A program made the translations under genes and the position numbers. This document shows, piece by piece, positions 1-5,929 of a stretch of 6,930 bases of DNA. This stretch comes from Armatimonadota bacterium (lineage in GTDB: Bacteria; Armatimonadota; Zipacnadia; Zipacnadales; UBA11051). Positions within the stretch are counted from its first letter, which is position 1. Each line of letters opens with the position of its first letter. The notes under the pieces were generated by a model. It was not told where the DNA came from. It was given only the letters and a program-made list of their open reading frames with translations, and did not search any database. The stretch spans positions 1 through 6,930 of the forward strand of contig JAUWOG010000124.1 in NCBI GenBank assembly GCA_030612305.1, written 5' to 3'.

Positions 1-222
1 GGCCAGACCGATGCGGCGCTGGCTCTCCCCGTACCTCGGCGAGGTGTCAATGACATTGATGCCGAGCTCGAGGCCGCGATGGACAGCGGCAACGGCCAGC
101 TCATCGCTCCACTCGGTTGAGCCGGGGGCGATCTTGCCCAGGTGCGCGCCGCCCATGCCGATGGGTGTGACCTCGAATCCGGTGCGGCCTAGTCGTCTTT
201 TTGCCAGTGCTGAAGCATTCAT
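1..222 (-). CDS. Aldo/keto reductase, N-terminal 74 residues (runs off window)
   Basis: I translated this from the minus strand; it starts with ATG at 222-220 and continues past base 1. The N-terminus reads RRLGRTGFEVTPIGMGG, the usual opening of the aldo/keto reductase (alpha/beta)8 barrel. It is followed by INVIDTSPRYGES, in which D59 and Y64 have the D-x4-Y spacing of the family's catalytic Asp and Tyr. Family members reduce aldehydes or ketones, or oxidise aldoses, with NADP(H)/NAD(H) in the cytoplasm. The 'DTSPRYG' form resembles the sugar-dehydrogenase-like branch (D-threo-aldose or L-galactose dehydrogenase type), but the C-terminus and the catalytic Lys and His lie outside the window, so the substrate is open. 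The start overlaps the stop of the upstream Gfo/Idh/MocA gene as TAATG, with GGAG just before it, so the two are probably translationally coupled and act in one pathway. Confidence 0.88.
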   Translation of the reverse strand, partial: MNASALAKRRLGRTGFEVTPIGMGGAHLGKIAPGSTEWSDELAVAAVHRGLELGINVIDTSPRYGESQRRIGLA

Positions 223-1226
223 TATGCCATCTCCTGAACGGCGTAGGGCGGCTTGGTCAGATCTATCTCGACGCCGCCGTTTTTCGCTGATGCGACAGCC
301 CCCAGCGCCGCCGCAAGTGACTTGATCCCGTCGCTGTACGGGGACCGTACACGTTCCGGATCCCCGGCGATTACCGCATCAAAGAACGTGGCGAACTCTC
401 CCCGGTAGTCCGCACGCTTCTCCCCATCCTCGGCCACCTGCTCGCCATCAACCTGCAGCCTGGTGCCAGCGAAGTCGTACAGGGAACCATCCGCCACAAC
501 AAGGAATTCGGAGTGTCCGCCCCCTTGCAGAGCCGTGCATGTGGTGATATTCGCCAGGCCGCCGCCGGCCAGAGTGTAGGTCACACACTGGCTCAGAGGA
601 ATGTCCAACTCATCCGTCTTGTCCCGCCGCGTCACTTCTCGCGCCGACACCGATGTGTACTCCGCGCCCAGGTAGCGCAGCAGATCAACGGCATGAATCG
701 TGTTCTCGACGAACGCACCGCCGGAAAGCTCCTCGACCATCCACCAGTAGGCCGCGGCCTTGCTGCCATGCAGCCGATGGATCAGCGCCTGCACCAGAGG
801 CCTACCTGCCAGCCGTTCCCTGGCGACCTCACTGCTCTTCGCGTAGCGGCGGTTGAACCCGACCGCGCTGATGACGCCGGCCTTCGCGATGGCTGCGTTG
901 ATCTCGTGTGCTTTCTCCATGCTCAGAGCGGGCGGCTTCTCGACGAATACGGGGATCCCACTCTCGGCGGCGATGATCTCCGCATCGGTATGGGCGAACG
1001 GCGGAACGAATATGCAGACCGCCTCCAGTTGTTCGTTGTCAAACAGATCGTGGTGATCGCTGTAGCGCCTGTCCACTCCGTACTCATCACCGCGGGCGGC
1101 CAGGTTCTCCTCGCTCGTGTCGCAGAATGCGACCAGTTGTATCTGCGGCAGCTTCCCCAATATCGGCAAGTGGCATATCTCGGCCATCCTCCCCACACCG
1201 ATTACTCCGACACGCAACTTGTCCAC
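222..1226 (-). CDS. Gfo/Idh/MocA family NAD(P)-dependent oxidoreductase (334 aa)
   Basis: This is a cytoplasmic dehydrogenase of the glucose-fructose oxidoreductase/inositol dehydrogenase type. The N-terminal Rossmann domain shows RVGVIGVGRMAE (residues 5-16, GxGxxx nucleotide loop), and the family signature VEKPPAL follows at 95-101 with the conserved E96-K97-P98. The C-terminal domain has GG at 169-170 and then E174-x3-H178-x2-D181, matching the family's D-x3-H-x2-D catalytic region with Glu in place of the usual Asp. About 334 residues is normal for the family. I chose the GTG at 1226 because GGGAGG lies exactly 7 nt upstream and the Rossmann strand begins at residue 4. The frame stays open 75 codons further to 1451, but that extension is low-complexity and not family-like. 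Substrates are typically sugars, cyclitols or sugar acids; which one cannot be told here. The gene is the first of a leftward pair with the aldo/keto reductase. Confidence 0.93.
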   Translation of the reverse strand: MDKLRVGVIGVGRMAEICHLPILGKLPQIQLVAFCDTSEENLAARGDEYGVDRRYSDHHDLFDNEQLEAVCIFVPPFAHTDAEIIAAESGIPVFVEKPPALSMEKAHEINAAIAKAGVISAVGFNRRYAKSSEVARERLAGRPLVQALIHRLHGSKAAAYWWMVEELSGGAFVENTIHAVDLLRYLGAEYTSVSAREVTRRDKTDELDIPLSQCVTYTLAGGGLANITTCTALQGGGHSEFLVVADGSLYDFAGTRLQVDGEQVAEDGEKRADYRGEFATFFDAVIAGDPERVRSPYSDGIKSLAAALGAVASAKNGGVEIDLTKPPYAVQEMA

Positions 1227-1233
1227 TGCTGAA

Positions 1234-1239
1234 CCTCCC
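1234..1239 (-). promoter_or_regulatory. Ribosome binding site GGGAGG deciding the GTG start at 1226
   Basis: On the minus strand GGGAGG is followed by 7 nt and then GTG. This is the only well-placed Shine-Dalgarno sequence near the start of the Rossmann domain, and it overrules the ATG at 1451. The same GGGAGG plus 7-nt arrangement precedes the SDR and cyclase genes of this window. Confidence 0.85.
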
Positions 1240-1313
1240 GAAACCCTCAATGACGCCGTTGCTACGGAACCAACACGCCGCGTCGAGCGTCTTACTACAA
1301 CGGGGCCCTGCGC

Positions 1314-1326
1314 TGCTGCGGCAGCA
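1314..1326. promoter_or_regulatory. 13-bp palindrome TGCTGC-G-GCAGCA, possible operator
   Basis: Two perfect 6-bp arms surround one central base, an arrangement seen in operators of dimeric regulators. It lies about 90 bp upstream of the Gfo/Idh/MocA start, inside the divergent region. No regulator gene is visible in the window. Being short and GC-rich, it could be chance. Confidence 0.25.
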
Positions 1327-1482
1327 CTGATACGGCACAGGCTCACGGTATGTTCTCCAAGCCGTGCGGCGAACCTGCATGGGGAGAAAAAAGGGCCACC
1401 AATTGGCTGGGTGGGGGCGAGTTTGGGTGGATGGCGGACCCAAGATAGCACGCCGCTTTACGCGTTCGCGGGCCGCCGCGTT

Positions 1483-1510
1483 CTGACAAATGGCGCGGCT
1501 TCGGGATAGT
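1483..1510 (+). promoter_or_regulatory. Candidate sigma-70-type promoter for the lipoprotein gene
   Basis: CTGACA at 1483-1488 matches 5 of 6 bases of the TTGACA consensus. After a 16-bp spacer, GATAGT at 1505-1510 matches 4 of 6 bases of TATAAT. This would give a 5' leader of roughly 35 nt before the ATG at 1553. It is a visual match only, and promoter consensus in this lineage is uncertain. Confidence 0.4.
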
Positions 1511-1552
1511 CCTACTGGACAAGAGCACACCGTCACAAAAGGAGATGCCGCA

Positions 1553-1969
1553 ATGTTTTTTCGCAGTATGATCGTCATCGCGCTCATCTGCATGACTGCA
1601 ATTCTCGCCGGTTGCGGTGGCACAGAACCGGCATCAAATCAGGCCGTATCGCAAGCGGAGGCAAACCCAGTGTCAGCGGCTCCGGTGTCCTCAGCCCAGC
1701 TCTCACCGGCCGCTGTTTCTCCAGCTCAGGTTTCGTACCTGGGCGACCTCGACGGTGACGGCTCGCCCACCGTCGGCGACGCCATCCGCATCCTGCGCAT
1801 TGTTGTGGGCCTGGATTTCGACGACGCGTGTGCGGATGCCAACAAGAATGACAGCACCGATGTCGGTGATGCAATCCTCGTGCTGCGATGTGTTGTCGGC
1901 CTGCAAGCCTGGCCGCTCGGCCAATGTGGTGGCGACGACTCCTATCCGCCACCACCTCCCCCCATCTGA
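1553..1969 (+). CDS. Small lipoprotein with a stand-alone dockerin-like module (138 aa)
   Basis: The protein begins MFFRSM, then a hydrophobic stretch (residues 7-19) ending in lipobox L18-A19-G20-C21, so it should be exported and lipid-anchored at C21. Residues 24-61 form a Ser/Ala/Pro/Val linker with loosely repeated 'APVS/SPAQVS' units. Residues 64-117 are two dockerin type I-like repeats. Calcium-loop positions are D65-x-D67-x-D69 with D76 in the first, and D95-x-N97-x-N99 with D106 in the second, each followed by VGDAI and an LR-x-VVGL helix. The C-terminus is Cys-containing (C125) and ends in six prolines plus Ile. No enzymatic domain is present. AAGGAG lies 8 nt before this ATG, so I prefer it over the ATG at 1490, which would put 21 polar residues ahead of the signal peptide. 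Dockerins normally bind cohesins; the partner is not in this window. The function may instead be simple calcium-dependent surface structure. Confidence 0.82.
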   Translation: MFFRSMIVIALICMTAILAGCGGTEPASNQAVSQAEANPVSAAPVSSAQLSPAAVSPAQVSYLGDLDGDGSPTVGDAIRILRIVVGLDFDDACADANKNDSTDVGDAILVLRCVVGLQAWPLGQCGGDDSYPPPPPPI

Positions 1970-2081
1970 ACCAGCCCCAGTCACCGGAATTCAGTCCGGC
2001 AGATGTGTGACTCACCCACCGCGCGGGTAGATTCAAACAGTATGTTGTCGTGTCCAGCAAGCCGAGACTAGAGCAGGTCCG

Positions 2082-2693
2082 ATGAGAAAGACACGCACCG
2101 GATTCACGCTTATTGAACTGCTTGTGGTGATCGCCATCATCGCGATCCTGGCAGCAATACTGTTTCCGGTCTTCCCCAGGACGCGAAAGACGCCGCAAAT
2201 CTCGTGTCTGTCCAACCTCAAGCAGATCGCAATGGCCGTACTGCTGTACGCTGAGGATTACGACAAGTGTCTTCCCTACTACCAGCATCCGTTCGGCATT
2301 GCCTGGTACGATGATCTGCAGCCGTACACGAAGCACACCCAGATATTCGTGTGTCCCAGCAAGAAGCAATGGACCCCGGGCCATGCGACGTCCAAGCCCG
2401 GCTACGGGCTGAATCAGACCGTGTTCCCATCCGGCACCGGCTCACCCACTCCTGTTGCCTGCGTGGCGTTGGCCGAGATTGACTACCCGTCAGAGACCAT
2501 CGGCGGCGCCGACAGAACCCAGGGCAACACGCTGATCGTCGGCGTCAGCTTCTCCGGCTCTACCGCATGGCCCTACAACGTTGACCCCCGCCACAACGAT
2601 GGGGCCAACTTTTTCTTCATGGACGGACACGCCAAGTGGATGGGCAAGACCGCCGGATGGTCAGAGAGCAACGAGCTGTGGGACCTGAACTAG
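2082..2693 (+). CDS. Type IV pilin-like / pseudopilin protein with N-terminal methylation motif and C-terminal DGH motif (203 aa)
   Basis: The leader MRKTRTG is followed by the prepilin cleavage site G7/F8-TLIE with E12 at mature position +5. A single hydrophobic helix follows (residues 9-29, LLVVIAIIAILAAILFPVF), which anchors the protein in the inner membrane until cleavage and assembly. SCLSNLKQI (41-49) and AEDYDKCLPYY (57-67) are the conserved post-helix motifs of this group. The C-terminal region has H171-N-DGANFFFMDGH (D181-G182-H183), as in the DUF1559-like proteins abundant in Planctomycetes and Armatimonadota. About 200 residues is usual for the shorter members. The ribosome site is weak (AGCAGG, 4 nt from the ATG). 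Such proteins occur in many copies per genome and their individual jobs are generally unknown; secretion or surface filament assembly is inference. A strong hairpin terminator follows 54 nt after the stop. Confidence 0.9.
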   Translation: MRKTRTGFTLIELLVVIAIIAILAAILFPVFPRTRKTPQISCLSNLKQIAMAVLLYAEDYDKCLPYYQHPFGIAWYDDLQPYTKHTQIFVCPSKKQWTPGHATSKPGYGLNQTVFPSGTGSPTPVACVALAEIDYPSETIGGADRTQGNTLIVGVSFSGSTAWPYNVDPRHNDGANFFFMDGHAKWMGKTAGWSESNELWDLN

Positions 2694-2747
2694 GCGACGA
2701 AAACCCCGGGCGACAACGCATGAGCCCATGAGCAGCAGTATCAGTAC

Positions 2748-2782
2748 ACGAGCAGGCCTCGGGCGATCCGGGGCCTGCTTGT
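2748..2782 (+). terminator. GC-rich hairpin, probable intrinsic terminator after the pilin-like gene
   Basis: The core arms GCAGGCCTCGG (2752-2762) and CCGGGGCCTGC (2768-2778) pair over 11 bp with one U-G wobble, around a 5-nt loop GCGAT. Four further pairs at the base (ACGA with TTGT, one wobble) extend the stem to 15 bp. The 3' side reads TTGTCTG, a short and imperfect U-rich tail. It lies between the pilin-like gene and the amidohydrolase operon and probably separates their transcription. Confidence 0.7.
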
Positions 2783-2801
2783 CTGCGCCTCGGCACACAC
2801 T

Positions 2802-2830
2802 TCCTCCCGTGCAGGGACCCGCAGGGAGGA
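2802..2830 (+). promoter_or_regulatory. Hairpin in the probable leader of the amidohydrolase operon
   Basis: The arms TCCTCCC (2802-2808) and GGGAGGA (2824-2830) are perfectly complementary over 7 bp. An inner TGC/GCA pairing (2810-2812 with 2821-2823) extends the stem across a single bulged G. The 3' arm is itself a strong Shine-Dalgarno-like sequence, but no start codon follows at normal spacing; the first in-frame ATG is 23 nt away at 2854. It could be a leader structure, or a terminator element of the upstream unit without a U-tract. Confidence 0.4.
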
Positions 2831-2892
2831 CCAGAGCACCCCGGCGAAGAACTATGCGGAAAGCCTCTCATGCTTACCTGGGGTCATACGCC

Positions 2893-3630
2893 ATGGATTT
2901 CTTCGACTGCAATTGCAGCTACGGGACACCGGCCTATCCTCCGTTCCGTTTTGCCCGCACGCCCGACCAACTGCTGGAAGCGATGGACTTCTGCGGCATA
3001 GACAGAGGCCTCGTCTATCGCGCCGGCATGAGGTTCGGCTCCCCACTCCTCTGGAACGATCCCACGGCGGCTGACCTCGCAAATGAGCCACGCTTGGAGC
3101 CGGCATGGGCGGTCCTCCCCCACCAGACCGGTGAGCAGCCGCCGCCGGAGCAGTTCCTCTCCCAGATGCAGGCAAGCGGCGTGCGCGCACTCTGGGCCTT
3201 CCCCAACGAGCATCACTACCGCCTCGACGGCCTCACCTTCGCCGGACTCCTCGAGGCGCTGACGGCAAACCACATCCCGCTGTTCGTGAAGCTCAATGCC
3301 ATCGAACTCGGGGACTTCATGCGCGAGTTCCCGGACCTGACCGCGGTCGCCGTCAACCAGGGCCCCCATAGCCTCGAACGCTATCTGCGGCCGCTCTTCG
3401 ACGCCTACCCGAACCTCCACCTGGATACCTCCTATCTGATTGTGGAAGGCCTCATCGAGGAGTTCTGCGAGCGCTACGGGCCGGGGCGCCTCCTCTTCGG
3501 CTCAGCATTTCCCGACAACTGCGCCGGCGCGGCGATGTTGCGCCTCGCACAGGCCGACATCCCCGAAGATACCAAAGAGGCCGTCGCCGCCGGCAATCTG
3601 GACCGCCTCCTCGCCGAGGTGCAGATATGA
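2893..3630 (+). CDS. Amidohydrolase-fold (Amidohydro_2-like) protein lacking canonical metal ligands, probable pseudoenzyme (245 aa)
   Basis: The overall pattern is that of a COG2159/Amidohydro_2 TIM barrel: an N-terminal strand with F-D-C-N-C-S-Y-G, then IPLFVKL, AVNQGP, NLHLDTS and RLLFGSAFP in the usual order. Compared with the next gene, every metal or catalytic position is changed. HxH becomes N7/S9, the strand-5 His becomes K133, the HxG His becomes N155, and the GTD Asp becomes A205. About 245 residues is short for the family. I chose the ATG at 2893 because the first barrel strand starts at once. An in-frame ATG at 2854 would add 13 unremarkable residues, and neither site has a strong ribosome site (GGGG, 9 nt before 2893). 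Its stop overlaps the next start as ATGA, which suggests coupled synthesis and possibly a mixed complex. Activity by another mechanism cannot be excluded. Confidence 0.85.
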   Translation: MDFFDCNCSYGTPAYPPFRFARTPDQLLEAMDFCGIDRGLVYRAGMRFGSPLLWNDPTAADLANEPRLEPAWAVLPHQTGEQPPPEQFLSQMQASGVRALWAFPNEHHYRLDGLTFAGLLEALTANHIPLFVKLNAIELGDFMREFPDLTAVAVNQGPHSLERYLRPLFDAYPNLHLDTSYLIVEGLIEEFCERYGPGRLLFGSAFPDNCAGAAMLRLAQADIPEDTKEAVAAGNLDRLLAEVQI

Positions 3631-4517
3631 AACCCTCCAACCCCTCCCTGCTTGCAGCCGACTTCCTGGCGAAGGGCTACTCCGACGACTGCCCGCTCAT
3701 CGAGACGCACGCGCACTATGGGCCGTATCAGGGCGCTTATCTGCCCGTCGAACCACATGAGAACAGGGTGCATGCCTTTCAGCGGGCAGGCGTCACGAAG
3801 GCGCTCTTCTCAGCCCAGTCGGCTATCCTCGGCGACGTTGACGCCGGCAACGCCATGACGCAGAAGGTCGTGGACAGGGAGCCGGAGCTCTTCGCAGGCT
3901 ACTGGGTGGTCAACCCCCGCAACGCCGAACACATGGCCCGGCTCGCCGGCGACTATGAAAACACGCATGGCTTCGTCGGCTTCAAGCTCGGGCCGGCGTA
4001 CCACACCTACCCGCTCGACGGTCCCGCCTATGCCCCGGCACTCGAGTACGCCGACGCGCACAAGCTCATCGTCCTCGTCCACACCTGGGGCGGCAGCGCC
4101 TTCGACTCCCCGCAGCAGGTTGCCACGGTCGCCGGGCGCTATCCGCAAGTCGCCTTCCTGATGGGCCATTCCGGCTTCGGCGACTTCGAGACCGCGGTCG
4201 CCGTGGCACGACACCACGAACACGCCTACCTCGAACTCACCTGCGTCTATGCCGCCCATGATTTCGCGATGCTGCCGGCCGGCAGTTCCACACCCATCCA
4301 GCTTGCCTCGTCTCTGCATGTCAACGGCATCATCGAGTACATGGTCGAGCACGCGACCTCGAAGAAAATCGTGTTCGGGACCGACATGCCGTGGTACAGC
4401 CCGCACTTCGCCGCCGGCGCGATCATGTACGCGCGCATTGACGACGAGGCCCGCAAGGACATCTGCCACCGCAACGCCCGGAGGCTGCTCGACCGCGTCA
4501 CACCCACCGACACATAG
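3627..4517 (+). CDS. Amidohydrolase family protein (Amidohydro_2-like metal-dependent hydrolase, 296 aa)
   Basis: This is a cytoplasmic TIM-barrel hydrolase or decarboxylase of the PF04909/COG2159 type, a group that includes lactonases and ACMSD-like decarboxylases. The ligands visible in order are T27-H28-A-H30 (strand 1), L150-V-H152-T (strand 5), G180-H181-SG (strand 6) and FGTD253MPW (strand 8), so the metal site looks complete. GFVGFKL at 115-121 and a C-terminal CHRNARRLL helix (280-288) are also typical. Length is normal. The start overlaps the upstream stop as ATGA, with GAGG 7 nt before the ATG inside the upstream gene, so it is coupled to the ligand-less homologue. No signal peptide is seen. 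The substrate is unknown; the operon context points to hydrolysis of a lactone, amide or carboxylated intermediate, which is inference. Confidence 0.92.
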   Translation: MKPSNPSLLAADFLAKGYSDDCPLIETHAHYGPYQGAYLPVEPHENRVHAFQRAGVTKALFSAQSAILGDVDAGNAMTQKVVDREPELFAGYWVVNPRNAEHMARLAGDYENTHGFVGFKLGPAYHTYPLDGPAYAPALEYADAHKLIVLVHTWGGSAFDSPQQVATVAGRYPQVAFLMGHSGFGDFETAVAVARHHEHAYLELTCVYAAHDFAMLPAGSSTPIQLASSLHVNGIIEYMVEHATSKKIVFGTDMPWYSPHFAAGAIMYARIDDEARKDICHRNARRLLDRVTPTDT

Positions 4518-4557
4518 GAGCACCAACAGTGCCGTCCTTGTAGTCTGCATTTGACAA

Positions 4558-4564
4558 GAGGTGA
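4558..4564 (+). promoter_or_regulatory. Ribosome binding site GAGGTGA deciding the TTG start at 4571
   Basis: GAGGTGA is followed by 6 nt and then TTG, in frame with the aminotransferase. The next in-frame ATG (4598) has no ribosome site. The GTG at 4561 is out of frame. The TTG is therefore the best supported start. Confidence 0.75.
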
Positions 4565-4570
4565 CTCACA

Positions 4571-5926
4571 TTGACGCAGACGCCGCCGGACCATCTCATG
4601 CGCCAGAGCCTCACCCGCGACTATCCCCGCATTGTGCGCGGCGAGCGGCACTACCTCATAGATGATCGGGGACATCGCATCATTGACGGCGCTTCCGGAG
4701 GTGTCGGCCCGTGCAATGTCGGCCACGGCGTTGCGGAGATCGTGGACGCGATGGCCGAGCAGGCACGCACACTCGCCCTGGCCCACATCTCCATGTATGA
4801 GAACGAGCCGCAAGTTGCCCTGGCGAACATGCTGTGTGAGGAACTCGCGCCACCGGGATTCACGAAGGCCTATTTCACCTCCACCGGCACCGAAGCCAAC
4901 GAGCTCGCGATCAAGATGGCCCGCCTCTATCATCTCTGCCGAGGCAATGAGAGCAAGTACCACATCATCAGCGTGTGGGGCGGCTATCACGGCAGCTCCA
5001 TCGCAGCCACCTCCTACTCCGGCCGCAGCAACCGCCGCGACGATCTGCACCCCTACTTTTTCCCCACCACCAAGCTCGAGCCGCCCTATTGCTACCACTG
5101 CCCATACGCTAAGACATATCCCGACTGCGGCCTGCACTGCGCCCACGCCCTCGAACAGGCCATCCGTCGCCTCGGGCCGCAGCATGTCTCCTGCTTCATC
5201 CAGGAGCCGATCGGCAATACCCTCGGCTGCGTCTCTCCGCCGCCGGGATACTTCCCGGCCGTCCGCGAGATATGCGACAGATACGACGTAGTGCTCATCG
5301 CCGATGAAGTCATCACTGCCTTCGGCCGCTGCGGAGAGTATTTCGCGATGCCGACGATCCATGACACCACGCCCGACGTGATAGCCCTCGGCAAGGGCAT
5401 CTCCTCGGGCTATTCACCACTCGCGGCGACGCTGGTCCACGAGAAGCTGTGGGCCGTCTTCGCTGAGGCCGAACGCTCGCTGCCGGGGTTCACCTACGGT
5501 GGCAATCCGCTGTCCTGCGCCGTGGGTCTGGCCGCACAGAACTACATCCAGCAGCACAACCTCGTCGCCCGCTCCAGGCAACTCGGCAGCTACATGTACG
5601 AACAGGCGCATACCGAGCTTGCCGAGCTCCCCATCGTCGGCGACATCCGTGGCGGCAAAGGCCTCTACATGGGCATCGAATACGTACAGGACAAGACCAC
5701 GCGCGAGCCTTTCCCGGCCGACATGAACCTGGCCGGCACTATCGGCGACATGGCATTCGACAACGGCCTCGCCACCTGTCCAATCGGCGGCGGCGTGGAC
5801 GGCATCCTTGGCGACGTCAACCTCATCAAGCCCCCGTTCACCATCCCGCAGGAAGACATAGACCGCATCATCCGGATAATGAAAGCCACCATCCTCCAGG
5901 CACATGAGACCGTCGTGGGAGGCTGA
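4571..5926 (+). CDS. Class III PLP-dependent aminotransferase (451 aa)
   Basis: This is a fold-type I transaminase of the omega-amino acid/GABA/ornithine class, moving an amino group between an amine substrate and a keto acid in the cytoplasm. PLP-site motifs are complete: STGTEANELA (104-113), YHG (139-141, H140 stacking on the ring), IADEV (243-247, D245 to the pyridine N), LGKG (273-276, Schiff-base K275) and FTYGGNP (307-313, T308 to the phosphate). R360 in DIRGGKGLYMG matches the carboxylate-binding Arg of the class. Between the HG motif and the Asp there is a cysteine-rich segment, C174-x2-C177-x8-C186-x3-C190, with further cysteines nearby. Length is normal. It starts at TTG behind GAGGTGA. 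The stop is 3 nt from the SDR start, so they form one operon. The amine donor or acceptor cannot be deduced. Confidence 0.93.
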   Translation: MTQTPPDHLMRQSLTRDYPRIVRGERHYLIDDRGHRIIDGASGGVGPCNVGHGVAEIVDAMAEQARTLALAHISMYENEPQVALANMLCEELAPPGFTKAYFTSTGTEANELAIKMARLYHLCRGNESKYHIISVWGGYHGSSIAATSYSGRSNRRDDLHPYFFPTTKLEPPYCYHCPYAKTYPDCGLHCAHALEQAIRRLGPQHVSCFIQEPIGNTLGCVSPPPGYFPAVREICDRYDVVLIADEVITAFGRCGEYFAMPTIHDTTPDVIALGKGISSGYSPLAATLVHEKLWAVFAEAERSLPGFTYGGNPLSCAVGLAAQNYIQQHNLVARSRQLGSYMYEQAHTELAELPIVGDIRGGKGLYMGIEYVQDKTTREPFPADMNLAGTIGDMAFDNGLATCPIGGGVDGILGDVNLIKPPFTIPQEDIDRIIRIMKATILQAHETVVGG

Positions 5927-5929
5927 CCC

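Larger units (their letters stand above)
1227..1552. other. Divergent intergenic region, 326 bp
   Basis: This gene-free stretch separates the leftward Gfo/AKR pair from the rightward lipoprotein gene, so it should contain both promoters. I see a candidate rightward promoter at 1483-1510 (listed separately), a 13-bp palindrome at 1314-1326, an 8-bp palindrome CCAATTGG at 1399-1406 and a purine-rich run GGGGAGAAAAAAGGG at 1381-1395. I found no convincing -35/-10 pair for the leftward genes. Open frames cross the region on both strands, but none has a ribosome site or recognisable protein features. I recognise no RNA gene. Confidence 0.7.

Noticed and set aside
513..1232. Plus-strand open frame of 239 codons opposite the Gfo/Idh/MocA gene
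   Set aside because: Antisense shadow; the minus strand carries clear Rossmann and EKP motifs throughout.
1227..1451. 75-codon N-terminal extension of the Gfo/Idh/MocA gene from an ATG at 1451
   Set aside because: Composition is unlike the family, it contains no domain, and the GTG at 1226 has an ideal ribosome site and starts directly at the Rossmann fold.
1741..1920. EF-hand protein as the identity of the repeat module in the lipoprotein
   Set aside because: The two loops are each followed by one VGDAI-type helix and spaced as in dockerin repeats; there is no entering helix as in a true EF-hand.
1984..1999. Small inverted repeat CCGGA-6 nt-TCCGG after the lipoprotein gene, considered as a terminator
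   Set aside because: Only 5 bp of stem and no U-tract, so it is too weak to call; readthrough into the pilin-like gene remains possible.
3810..4550. Minus-strand open frame of 246 codons opposite the second amidohydrolase
   Set aside because: Gly/Val/Asp-rich shadow translation of a gene with complete metal-site motifs; no supporting start site or family feature.
4551..4579. Perfect -35 hexamer TTGACA before the aminotransferase gene
   Set aside because: The position 17 bp downstream (ACGCAG) is not a -10 element and would fall inside the gene; the bases are part of the sequence around the ribosome site.
4247..5362. Long minus-strand open frame of 371 codons opposite the second amidohydrolase and the aminotransferase
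   Set aside because: It lies antisense to two well-supported genes, has no recognisable domains or ribosome site, and long antisense frames are expected in GC-rich coding DNA.
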